Positions 33,551 through 40,851 of a stretch of DNA of 45,690 nt are shown here, one piece after another (the first letter of the stretch is position 1; the number at the start of each line of letters is the position of its first letter). The stretch spans positions 1 to 45,690 of the forward strand of contig JAIBEZ010000059.1 of the NCBI GenBank assembly GCA_019459485.1, given 5' to 3'. Both the position numbers and the translations under genes were made by a program. Under the pieces are notes generated by a model, which saw only the letters and a list, made by a program, of their open reading frames with translations, had not been told where the DNA came from and did not search any database. Source of the DNA: Prolixibacteraceae bacterium. GTDB lineage: Bacteria > Bacteroidota > Bacteroidia > Bacteroidales > Prolixibacteraceae.

Positions 33551-34363
33551 TTATTTCAGCATTTTGCGGTTTTCAACATTTGCGAGTACCTGCATTTGTT
33601 GTATGGCTATTTTATTCAGACGAATCAAACGCTCCCGTTGAGAAACTCCATCGTTAATAAGCACAGCGTTTATGTTTTCCATGTTCGAAAGGCATATCAA
33701 CTCGTTGATATTTGAATAATCGCGAACATTCCCTTTCAGTTCGGGGTTTGCTTCTCTCCATTGTTTGGCGATAATGCCGTAAAGCGCCACATTGAGCACA
33801 TCGGCTTCGCTGGCGTAAACCACCGATGTTTGCTCTTTGGTCAATTCGGCAGGTATCAAATGTTGTTTGATGGCATCGGTGTGTATGTGGTAGTTTATTT
33901 TTGCCAGTTCTCGTTTGGCCGTCCACCCGAGTTGTCTTTGCTCTTCTTCTTTCAGACGTTGGAATTCATTTATCAAATACAGCTTAAACCGAACGCTGAT
34001 AGCTGAACCAAATTCAAATGCAATATCTTTATGTGCATAGGTACCACCGTATTTCCCCTTTCTTACAATTACTCCAACGGCATTCGTCTTTTCAATCCAT
34101 TCCGAAACGCTTAATACGAAACTAGCTAGCCCCGCCTGAGATTTAAAGTGGTCAAATTCGACCACTTTAAAATTGGGATTATTAATCTGCTCCCAAGTGC
34201 CCATAAATTCAAGTGTATAACGGTTCCTTAGCCAGTTTTTTATAATATCGGCTGCCCGGCTTTCACTTTCTTTGGCATTTGCCATATCCGTCAGCGAAAT
34301 GTAATCTGTTTCGTTGATTTGCAGGATGGTTACATCGGTTTGTTGTACATTGATTTTTGCCAT
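33551..34363 (-). CDS. KilA-N domain protein
   Basis: A 270-residue protein with an N-terminal KilA-N DNA-binding domain (residues ~12-125): YISLTDMANAKESESRAADI, IIKNWLRNRYTLEFMGTWEQ, the GKYGGTYAHKDIAFEF signature and SVRFKLYLINEFQRLKEEEQ. The C-terminal helical region (KINYHIHTDAIKQHLIPAEL ... VALYGIIAKQW) is typical of the Bacteroidota branch of the family. Such proteins are thought to be phage-derived regulators or antirepressors. The reading frame contains a perfect 12-bp-arm palindrome (34142-34171). The gene ends next to a fragment of its own 5' end and follows the nuclease-like gene by 18 bases, so the two could share a transcript. Confidence 0.88.
   Translation of the reverse strand: MAKINVQQTDVTILQINETDYISLTDMANAKESESRAADIIKNWLRNRYTLEFMGTWEQINNPNFKVVEFDHFKSQAGLASFVLSVSEWIEKTNAVGVIVRKGKYGGTYAHKDIAFEFGSAISVRFKLYLINEFQRLKEEEQRQLGWTAKRELAKINYHIHTDAIKQHLIPAELTKEQTSVVYASEADVLNVALYGIIAKQWREANPELKGNVRDYSNINELICLSNMENINAVLINDGVSQRERLIRLNKIAIQQMQVLANVENRKMLK
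34142..34171. repeat. Perfect 12-bp-arm palindrome inside the KilA-N frame
   Basis: TTTAAAGTGGTC (34142-34153) and GACCACTTTAAA (34160-34171) with a six-base loop. On the coding strand it encodes FKVVEFDHFK. No second copy is seen elsewhere in the window. Confidence 0.85.
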
Positions 34364-34381
34364 AGTTGGGCTTTGTTCATA

Positions 34382-35824
34382 TTATACCTTTGTTTTCAAG
34401 AAAAAATCGTCCAATGCTTCTTTTAATTTTTTATTTTTCATTGACTTCGCTTTTTCTCTGATATCATTTGATTGAAAAAATGACACTTTATATCTTTGGG
34501 AACTCGAAGATATTGATTGCAATTTTGTAAATGCTTCATCTGTAAAACCACTGGTCGACCAAAATTCAAATTCAAGAGTTTTTTGTTTCCACGTTTCTTG
34601 GTTTTCTGCCCAATTTTTAAAAACAGGTATTTTTCTGCCTAACCAATTATCAACAATCTTTATATCAATTTTGGATTTAACAGCTTTACATTCAGCAATT
34701 ACAATCTTATTTGGGTAATTAGCTACAACATCCATTTCATGACGAGATCCGTTTTCGAAAATTTCTCGACCTAAGTCAATACTACTATTACTATCAATTG
34801 AATGAATGTGGCCAACAACAAATTCAAAGAAAGTGCCTCTCATGTTATTTGCTAAACCTTCATTATATTTACTTAGTTCCTTAATTAAGTCAAGATATTT
34901 TTCTGGCGTTTTTTTCAAGCTAGCTCCTGCATTATCCAGAATAGTAATTAATTCTTTTAGTGTATCAGCATATTTTTGACCAAATAATTCTGCTATAAAG
35001 CCAACGACGATACCATTTTGCTTCAAAAGTAGAAGTGCTTCTTTATCTAAATCGTCAACTATTAAAAAAGGAATTAATTTTCCCGCATTGTTAAAGCTCT
35101 GTATGTGTTTTATTTTCTCAACAAAAAATAATACATCTTCTTTAAATATTGGTGTTCCAATGATAATGTCAGCTAATAAGAACCCTGCTTTCCCATTATG
35201 AATCAATCCGGTAACAGTTGATAATCCCTTAAATGCCCATCGAAATTTACCATATTCCGCAAACGTTTCACCAGAATTATAGGATATTAATCCAATGTTT
35301 TTTGTTAAAGATCCAAAGTTGGACAATAAAGATGACTTTATTAAGTCAATTGTTGTGTTGGCAAGAGAATTCGGTCTAACTTGTCCAAGTTTCGGTGATA
35401 AATAATAATAATCCCCATTATAGGCTAATATTCCCTCACTAATAAACATTTGCATCACCTTTTCAAATGGCAAATGTTTTTTTAATGGGAGTATTGGATA
35501 ATTGGTAAAGCACTCTAAATATTTTCTTTCTACAACACCGCCATGCAATCTAATCGCATTCAAACAGTACCAATATTTCCTTCCATTTTCAAATAGTGAA
35601 GTTATAAGAACACTAAATAGACCTCCATCTTTCTCATGAATTGGTAAAAAACAAAGTGACTGATTGCTTTTAAAGAATCCTTTAATTTTCCCAATTGCTT
35701 TATTCCTAGCTACACGCTGACTTGCAGTATTATTCGGTATTGAATCAACGATCTCAAGTTTTTTAACAAGTTCACTTGACATCATTGGGCCACAGTCAAA
35801 TAATATTTTTTCGATTGTTGTCAT
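34382..35824 (-). CDS. Orphan PD-(D/E)XK nuclease-like protein, candidate defence gene
   Basis: A 480-residue protein I cannot place in a named family. The C-terminal region has the pattern of a PD-(D/E)XK (Mrr/RecB-like) nuclease: Glu334 in RGTFFEFVVGHIHS, Asp365 in RHEMDVVANYPNK, and Glu378 with Lys380 in IVIAECKAVKS, the ExK signature. The N-terminal ~150 residues look like one or two winged-helix modules (VKKLEIVDSIPNNTASQRVA; FEKVMQMFISEGILAYNGDY). The DNA is clearly more AT-rich than the neighbours, with runs of A/T codons, which suggests horizontal transfer. No methylase or helicase partner is adjacent. It sits 18 bases before the KilA-N gene. Confidence 0.7.
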   Translation of the reverse strand: MTTIEKILFDCGPMMSSELVKKLEIVDSIPNNTASQRVARNKAIGKIKGFFKSNQSLCFLPIHEKDGGLFSVLITSLFENGRKYWYCLNAIRLHGGVVERKYLECFTNYPILPLKKHLPFEKVMQMFISEGILAYNGDYYYLSPKLGQVRPNSLANTTIDLIKSSLLSNFGSLTKNIGLISYNSGETFAEYGKFRWAFKGLSTVTGLIHNGKAGFLLADIIIGTPIFKEDVLFFVEKIKHIQSFNNAGKLIPFLIVDDLDKEALLLLKQNGIVVGFIAELFGQKYADTLKELITILDNAGASLKKTPEKYLDLIKELSKYNEGLANNMRGTFFEFVVGHIHSIDSNSSIDLGREIFENGSRHEMDVVANYPNKIVIAECKAVKSKIDIKIVDNWLGRKIPVFKNWAENQETWKQKTLEFEFWSTSGFTDEAFTKLQSISSSSQRYKVSFFQSNDIREKAKSMKNKKLKEALDDFFLKTKV

Positions 35825-36038
35825 ATGACTCTATATATAAACAACTCTTTAGAGTTGAAAGCTACATTTTTTTTTTCGAGTATTTCCTTGTAAAATGGGC
35901 TTTTCAATAATAAAACATTCACTTTTTGATGTCATATCAGGTTTTACTTATATTATACAGGTACCTAATTAGTCTTGCTGAGAACTAATTTCTATCTCCA
36001 AATTATAGGTTGTATTTCGCGCAAACACCCGCCGCTAC

Positions 36039-36210
36039 TCGCCCTGTTGAGTTTTTCGCCGTCCTGTCGGTAGGAAAGCCTCCCTGTTAAAGGAAATCGT
36101 TGTCCTGTTAGTGGGAAACCCCGTCCTGTTGAGTTTTTTGCCTCCCTGTTAAGATTTTTGTTGTCCTGTTAAAAGGGAAGCCGTCCTGTTAAGGAGAACA
36201 CTGTCCTTTC
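36039..36210. repeat. Nine degenerate repeats with strict 20-21 bp spacing
   Basis: The core CCTGTT (CCTGTC in copy 2, CCTTTC in copy 9) starts at 36043, 36063, 36083, 36104, 36125, 36145, 36165, 36185 and 36205, so spacings are 20 or 21 bp, about two turns of B-DNA. Units loosely follow GCCGTCCTGTTAAnGGGAAA, and TCCCTGTT and GTCCTGTT types are mixed. Between cores the sequence drifts while the spacing does not. It is not a CRISPR array, since there are no distinct spacers. Confidence 0.85.
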
Positions 36211-36255
36211 GCGGGTTTCAGAGTTTTTTTTAAAATAATCGCCGTAAAACAAAAA

Positions 36256-36286
36256 GGATTCCATCCCAAAAGAAAGGATGGAATCC
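36256..36286 (-). terminator. Terminator of the gene at 36306-37052
   Basis: GGATTCCATCC (36256-36266) and GGATGGAATCC (36276-36286) form an 11-bp perfect stem. On the minus strand it is followed by TTTTTGTTTT. It lies 20 bases after the stop codon. Confidence 0.9.
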
Positions 36287-36305
36287 CTTTGATCTTTTTC
36301 TCCGG

Positions 36306-37052
36306 TTAGTTTACCGGAGTGGTTGTTTCTTTTTCCTTTGTGCTGGCATTTTTCACCTTCCAGTAGTCGCTGTTATAACCCTTCAGGCGGTCGGGGGTAC
36401 GCCAGAAAGCAAATTTGCCACATTCGCGAATTTCGTCAACGGCCTGTTTCAGGTAGGTAAAGGCTTTGTCGCGGATGAGCATCGCTTCGCTGTCTTCTTT
36501 GCGTTCGCCGTTGGTAGCGCCCAGCAAGTCACCCATACGGTCGGAAACGTCGGCAGCTGTGTCGAGCAAGGGCATATCAAAATTAATGACCGCAAGCGGT
36601 TCGGAGTTTGCTTTCCCTAAAACAGAAAGGTCGTTCAAATCCTGCACCATATCGGCGTTGGTGTCGCCCTGTGCAATCTCGTCAACTCTTGACAGCAGCC
36701 CGTCGAATTTGCGGAAGGCAAAACGAAAATCGTGAATCAGTTGGTCGCGCAGGTCGAAAGCCGCCGGTGCTTCGTCTTTCCAGGCCTGTTCGGCATCCTG
36801 GCGGGTGTTGCGCTCCTTTATCCAAAGCGATTGCGCCTCGCGGCAGGCACCTGCCCGGACAGGCAAGGTAAGTACAAAGTTCCAGTCGAGGCCAACTTTC
36901 GTTAATTCTTGCTGGTCGTCTTTACACCAGTGGTAAAGGTTTTCGGCTTCCTGTACAAACACATCGATAGGAATGTTGGGCGTAAGAACGTCTGCTGAAT
37001 TGATTGCAGAAATGACGGGTAACAGTTCATTGTAGTCGTTAGTTGATGACAT
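36306..37052 (-). CDS. Helical protein of unknown function
   Basis: A 248-residue acidic, alpha-helical protein with no signal peptide or membrane segment. Visible features are the stretch LDWNFVLTLPVRAGACREAQ (residues ~54-73), a charged helix (RNTRQDAEQAWKDEAPAAFDL), a Thr/Asp-rich middle, and a conserved-looking C-terminal block (ECGKFAFWRTPDRLKGYNSDYW) before a Thr/Lys tail. I do not recognise the family. It is monocistronic, with its own terminator, and lies next to the phased repeat array, though nothing shows that they work together. Confidence 0.6.
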   Translation of the reverse strand: MSSTNDYNELLPVISAINSADVLTPNIPIDVFVQEAENLYHWCKDDQQELTKVGLDWNFVLTLPVRAGACREAQSLWIKERNTRQDAEQAWKDEAPAAFDLRDQLIHDFRFAFRKFDGLLSRVDEIAQGDTNADMVQDLNDLSVLGKANSEPLAVINFDMPLLDTAADVSDRMGDLLGATNGERKEDSEAMLIRDKAFTYLKQAVDEIRECGKFAFWRTPDRLKGYNSDYWKVKNASTKEKETTTPVN

Positions 37053-37212
37053 AAATTAATAATTTTAATTGGGTTTATGACAAGCAAGTTACGGCAAATT
37101 ATTGAAACAAACGGTCTGTTGTGAACAAAATTTTTGTGAAATACAGTTTTTTTAGATTGAATTTTCCGTAAGAAGGACAAATCAAGGTGCCTGCAAATAA
37201 CAAATTACTTTT

Positions 37213-37220
37213 TACTTTTG
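37213..37220 (+). promoter_or_regulatory. -7 box of tadA
   Basis: TACTTTTG matches TAnnTTTG, 50 bases before the ATG at 37271. It lies inside the longer open frame and so supports the later start. Confidence 0.45.
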
Positions 37221-37270
37221 ACACTTCGACTTTGCACATTGCATCGCCGTACAACTTTTTACCTGACCTC

Positions 37271-37711
37271 ATGGATCTTTTTAACGACGAATATTATATG
37301 CGACAAGCGCTTCAGGAAGCTGAACGAGCCAACAGCGAAGGCGAAATTCCGGTTGGCGCGGTGGTGGTTTCGCAAAATCGCATTATTGCCCGTGCCCACA
37401 ACCTCACTGAAACACTGACCGATGTAACTGCTCACGCCGAAATGCAAGCAATTACTTCCGCAGCCAATTTGCTCGGCGGAAAATACCTGAATGAATGTGC
37501 TTTGTATGTTACGCTGGAACCATGTGTGATGTGTGCCGGAGCTTTGGGCTGGTCGCAGATTGGCAAAGTAGTTTATGGAGCTTCCGACGAAAAACGGGGT
37601 TTCCGCAAATTTGCTCCGGAAGCTTTGCATCCCAAAACCGAGGTTGTTTTTGGCATTCTGGAAAACGAATGCGCACAATTAATGAAGGAATTTTTTCAGG
37701 GGAAGAGATAA
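37271..37711 (+). CDS. tadA: tRNA-specific adenosine deaminase
   Basis: Zinc enzyme of 146 residues that converts A34 to inosine in tRNA(Arg) for wobble decoding. The zinc and proton-shuttle residues are His55 and Glu57 (AHAEMQ), and Cys85 and Cys88 (EPCVMC). The substrate-loop region (NLTETLTDVTAHAE) and the C-terminal GFRKFAPEALHPKTEVVFGI are typical. The frame extends upstream to 37187, but the ATG at 37271 gives the usual length and lies after the -7 box. It converges on aroA; a cloverleaf repeat (37724-37853) fills the gap. Confidence 0.95.
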   Translation: MDLFNDEYYMRQALQEAERANSEGEIPVGAVVVSQNRIIARAHNLTETLTDVTAHAEMQAITSAANLLGGKYLNECALYVTLEPCVMCAGALGWSQIGKVVYGASDEKRGFRKFAPEALHPKTEVVFGILENECAQLMKEFFQGKR

Positions 37712-37723
37712 AAGACAAAACCT

Positions 37724-37853
37724 GATGTCCGTTCGCTAAAGCGGAACAGCCTGTCCCGATTTTTATCGGGAGCAAAGGCTTAGCTTTGGATAACGATATT
37801 GCTATATTGGAATGTTGATATCCTTTGCCGTTTGGCTTTAGCCGACGGGCATC
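37724..37853. repeat. Cloverleaf palindromic element, copy C
   Basis: Outer arms GATGTCCGT (37724-37732) and ACGGGCATC (37845-37853, one mismatch) enclose TTCGC..GCGGA, GTCCCGAT..ATCGGGAG (as in copy A), a central pair GCAAAGG / CCTTTGC (37772-37778 and 37822-37828), and TTTGGCTTTAGCCGA. The right arm includes two bases of the aroA stop codon (37852-37854). It separates the convergent tadA and aroA genes and may serve as their shared 3' end. Confidence 0.75.
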
Positions 37854-39087
37854 AATTTACCTCTTCAACAACAAACCCCACCTTTTTCAAATCATCCCAA
37901 TAGCCCGGATAGGACTTAGTGATTACCATCGGATCGAGAATTTCAACGGGTCCGTAGGCTTGGCAAGCCGGGGCAAAGGCCAAAGCCATGCGGTGATCGT
38001 GGTAGGTTTCGATTTCAGGAACAGCCTGTTTTTCGAGCGGAAAAGTACCGTCCCATTTCAGTTCTCCGTGCGCCGGTTCGGTAAGCTGCGCTCCAAATTT
38101 GGCCAGTTCGTCCTGAAGGGCGGCAATGCGGTTGGTTTCTTTTATTTTCAGGGTTTCCAATCCGGTAAAATGAAACTGGATTTGTTTCATCACGCACAAA
38201 ACCGCGAAAGTCTGTGCCACATCCGGATTTTCAATAAAATTAAGTTGCAAAAATTTCGGGAGCGGTTGACCATTTTTTACCAGACGCGATCCTTTTTCTG
38301 TGGCAATGGTTTGAATTCCCAATTCTTCGAACCATTTGGCAATCATCGCGTCTCCCTGCAAGCTTTCGGTGGTCAATCCGGTTAATTCCAGATCAACCTC
38401 ACCGGCCAAAACAGCCATTTCGTACCAGTATGACGCACCCGACCAATCTGCCTCCACCGAAAACGGACGGGCTTTGTATTGTTGCTCTGCGATGCGGATT
38501 TCGTTGCCTTTCCACACATGCTGAACACCGAACTGCTCCATCAGTTTCAGTGTCATTTCGATGTATGGGCGCGACATGATTTTATTTTTCAGGCGCAATG
38601 TAAGCCCATCTTCAACAGTCGGGGCAATCATCAGCAAGGCGGAAATATACTGACTGCTCACGCTTCCATCTAATTCGAGCACACAGCCCTTCAGGTGCGA
38701 TCCGTAAATTTTTAACGGAGGGAAGCCATCGTTTTCGAGGTATTCAATTTTTGCACCGAGTTTATTCAAGGCATCCACCAAAATGCCAATTGGGCGCTGT
38801 TTCATGCGATCCGATCCGGTAATTGTCCACTCGCCAACGATCTGCGAAAGAAATGCGGTCAGAAAACGCATCGCAGTTCCGGCATGGCCAATATCGAAGT
38901 GGTTTGTGTTCGAGTTAAAAACCTGTTCCATCACCCGCGTATCGTCGCTATCCGATAAATTTTCAATCGGGTACGGGCTGTAACTCAGCGCATGAATAAT
39001 CAACGCCCGGTTGGCGATGCTTTTCGATGCCGGAAGAACGATGCTTCCCTTCAGGGTTTTATCGGATTTGGAAACGAGGTATTTCAT
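37852..39087 (-). CDS. aroA: 3-phosphoshikimate 1-carboxyvinyltransferase (EPSP synthase)
   Basis: A 411-residue cytosolic enzyme joining shikimate-3-phosphate and PEP in aromatic amino-acid synthesis. Family motifs are LPASKSIANRALIIHAL, GHAGTAMRFLTAFLS (the GNAGT-type PEP site), SDRMKQRPI, SVSSQYISALLMIAP and YHDHRMALAFAPA. The frame extends to 39171, but the ATG at 39087 gives the normal start MKYLVSKSDKTLKG. It lies downstream of aroB on the same strand, though 132 bases with a large palindrome separate them. The stop codon is part of the cloverleaf repeat. Confidence 0.95.
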   Translation of the reverse strand: MKYLVSKSDKTLKGSIVLPASKSIANRALIIHALSYSPYPIENLSDSDDTRVMEQVFNSNTNHFDIGHAGTAMRFLTAFLSQIVGEWTITGSDRMKQRPIGILVDALNKLGAKIEYLENDGFPPLKIYGSHLKGCVLELDGSVSSQYISALLMIAPTVEDGLTLRLKNKIMSRPYIEMTLKLMEQFGVQHVWKGNEIRIAEQQYKARPFSVEADWSGASYWYEMAVLAGEVDLELTGLTTESLQGDAMIAKWFEELGIQTIATEKGSRLVKNGQPLPKFLQLNFIENPDVAQTFAVLCVMKQIQFHFTGLETLKIKETNRIAALQDELAKFGAQLTEPAHGELKWDGTFPLEKQAVPEIETYHDHRMALAFAPACQAYGPVEILDPMVITKSYPGYWDDLKKVGFVVEEVN

Positions 39088-39096
39088 TAGAAAAAC

Positions 39097-39124
39097 AGAC
39101 AATAGATGTAAGACAATAGATGTA
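39097..39124. repeat. 14-bp tandem duplication
   Basis: Two perfect copies of AGACAATAGATGTA lie just upstream of the aroA start, between it and the large palindrome. Confidence 0.9.
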
Positions 39125-39131
39125 AGATTAG

Positions 39132-39198
39132 TTCCAAGTTTCAAATTCCAGGTTCCAAGTTGGGCGTCCACTTGGAACCTGGAACCTGAAACTTGGAA
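39132..39198. repeat. 29-bp-arm palindrome between aroB and aroA
   Basis: Arms at 39132-39160 and 39170-39198 agree at 27 of 29 bases around a nine-base loop. The arms are themselves built of short words such as GGTTCCAAGTTTC. The structure would fold into a long hairpin in the aroB-aroA intercistronic RNA. Confidence 0.9.
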
Positions 39199-39219
39199 TT
39201 TTACTCAAGATTCGGGATT

Positions 39220-40290
39220 CTAATACTCGAGACTCCCGCAGTACTCAAGGGCTTCAACAATCAATTCTTTCGGGCAATCAACATTGATTTCCACTTTCCC
39301 GATTTCAGGAATCAACGTAAAATTGATGCGTTTGCCTTCGTTCTTTTTATCGTGGGTCATGAGTTGATACAAAGCTTCAAAATCACTTTCCTGAATGTCG
39401 AATTTTCCGTATTTTTCAAGCAACCAGCCCGAGATAGAATCAAGTTCGCTAATATTCAATCCACATTGTTTTACCGACAAATAAAGCTCTGCAATCATTC
39501 CGTAAACCACCGCGTAACCATGCAAAATAGGGTGACCGGTTTTCATGGCATAACTCTCAAACGCATGGCCAATGGTATGCCCAAAATTCAGCGCTTTGCG
39601 AATATTTTGCTCAGTCAGGTCGTTCAGAACATGCCATTCTTTGATAGCAACCGAATGTGCAATGATCTCCTGAAGTGCATCGTAATCGATGTTTTCCATA
39701 TCGAAAGCCAGCAACTCATCCCAGTGCTCGCGACTTTTTATCAGGCCGTGTTTGAGCATTTCAGCATAACCCGAAAGAAAATTTGCGTGGTCAATGGTTT
39801 TCAGGAAATTTGTATTGATGATGACAGAATTGGGTTCCATGAAAACCCCGATTTCGTTTTTCAGGCCATTGAAATTGAAACCGGTTTTTCCCCCAATTGA
39901 CGCATCGACTTGTGCCAGCAAGGTAGTGGGGATGTTCACAAAGTCCATTCCCCGCTTGAATGTTGAAGCAGCAAATCCACCCAGATCGGTCAGCATTCCA
40001 CCGCCCACATTGATCAGCAGCGATTTACGGTCGGCGCCGTTGTTGCTCATAAAATCCCAAACGAGCCCAACCGATTGAATATTTTTGTTTTCCTCTCCTG
40101 AAGGAATTGCGATGTACTTAATTGAAAATTCGTCGATTACAGTCTGAATCAAGGGAAGACAAAAACCTGCCGCAGTTTGATCGGTAAGTAAAAACACCTT
40201 CCCGGCAGGATAATTTCGAACAATTTTCTGAAGTTCATCTTCAATGTGCTGCGAAAAGACGATATTTGAATGTACTTTTGAATCTGTCAT
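39220..40290 (-). CDS. aroB: 3-dehydroquinate synthase
   Basis: A 356-residue NAD- and metal-dependent enzyme, the second step of the shikimate pathway. The motifs GGGMLTDLGGFAASTFKRGM, NIPTTLLAQVDASIGGKTG, the Lys in FLSGYAEMLKHGLI and the metal ligands in LNFGHTIGHAFE and HGYAVVYGM are all present. The ATG at 40290 is clear. It shares direction with aroA and forms a small shikimate cluster; the other aro genes are not in the window. Confidence 0.95.
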   Translation of the reverse strand: MTDSKVHSNIVFSQHIEDELQKIVRNYPAGKVFLLTDQTAAGFCLPLIQTVIDEFSIKYIAIPSGEENKNIQSVGLVWDFMSNNGADRKSLLINVGGGMLTDLGGFAASTFKRGMDFVNIPTTLLAQVDASIGGKTGFNFNGLKNEIGVFMEPNSVIINTNFLKTIDHANFLSGYAEMLKHGLIKSREHWDELLAFDMENIDYDALQEIIAHSVAIKEWHVLNDLTEQNIRKALNFGHTIGHAFESYAMKTGHPILHGYAVVYGMIAELYLSVKQCGLNISELDSISGWLLEKYGKFDIQESDFEALYQLMTHDKKNEGKRINFTLIPEIGKVEINVDCPKELIVEALEYCGSLEY

Positions 40291-40376
40291 AAAGTAAAAT
40301 TTAACTTCGGCAAAGTTAACAAAGCTCAGATTTTGTAAGCAAAAAGGACTTAATATTTACAATTTTATCCTAGAAC

Positions 40377-40838
40377 ATGGAAATTTCGAATCAAAAAAGA
40401 AGTAAACAAATCAAACGCTACTTTAATATCATCGGTATTGTCATCGTTTTGACGGGACTTGGATTGCTTTGGCTAAAGAACGATATCGGGGTAATTATAG
40501 CGGTGGGTGTATTTGTTGTTTATGTAGGACTATCACAATTTGCCAATCTTTGTTTTGTGTCTTTCAGCACCGCCAACGACAAAGTTCTGATTAAATATTA
40601 CCCCATTATTTCTATCCTGAAAAAAGATTACGGTTCGATTGAATTTGCACAAAAGGCACTGGTTAACTTCAGAATTGAGAAGGCAATGGGATTTAAGGAT
40701 CTTGAGATCGCGATCAGAACCAAACGCGGAATTGCGGAATATCCCATGATCAGCTTGTCCGCGCTCAGCAAAGTGGAAATTGAGCAGATTGTTAATGCCT
40801 TGAGTGAAATTATTAGAAATAAGAAGAAGGGTATCTAA
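40377..40838 (+). CDS. Small two-helix membrane protein, PH-like cytoplasmic part
   Basis: A 153-residue protein. After a basic N-terminus (KRSKQIKRYF) come two transmembrane helices (roughly residues 16-33 and 37-55) and a soluble part with alternating strands (VSFSTANDKVLIKYYPIISI; IEIAIRT-like DLEIAIRTKRGIAEYPMISL), which resembles PH-type domains of small bacterial membrane proteins. I cannot name a function. It precedes dprA by 13 bases and is probably co-transcribed with it. Confidence 0.65.
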   Translation: MEISNQKRSKQIKRYFNIIGIVIVLTGLGLLWLKNDIGVIIAVGVFVVYVGLSQFANLCFVSFSTANDKVLIKYYPIISILKKDYGSIEFAQKALVNFRIEKAMGFKDLEIAIRTKRGIAEYPMISLSALSKVEIEQIVNALSEIIRNKKKGI

Positions 40839-40851
40839 TTAGGTTCTCAAG

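Larger units (their letters stand above)
35825..36305. other. Intergenic region with phased repeat array
   Basis: The 480 bases between the nuclease-like gene and the unknown gene contain no plausible gene. Next to the nuclease start there is AT-rich sequence with a palindrome CAACTCTTTAGAGTTG (35844-35859) and the presumed promoter; then the 20/21-bp repeat array (36043-36210), then a terminator (36256-36286) for the gene on the right. Confidence 0.75.

Noticed and set aside
36039-36210. CRISPR array
   Set aside because: Unit length is only 20-21 bp, there are no unique spacers of 30 or more bases, the repeats are degenerate, and no cas genes are present.
37187-37270. N-terminal extension of TadA
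   Set aside because: It would add 28 residues not typical of TadA and covers the likely promoter box at 37213-37220.
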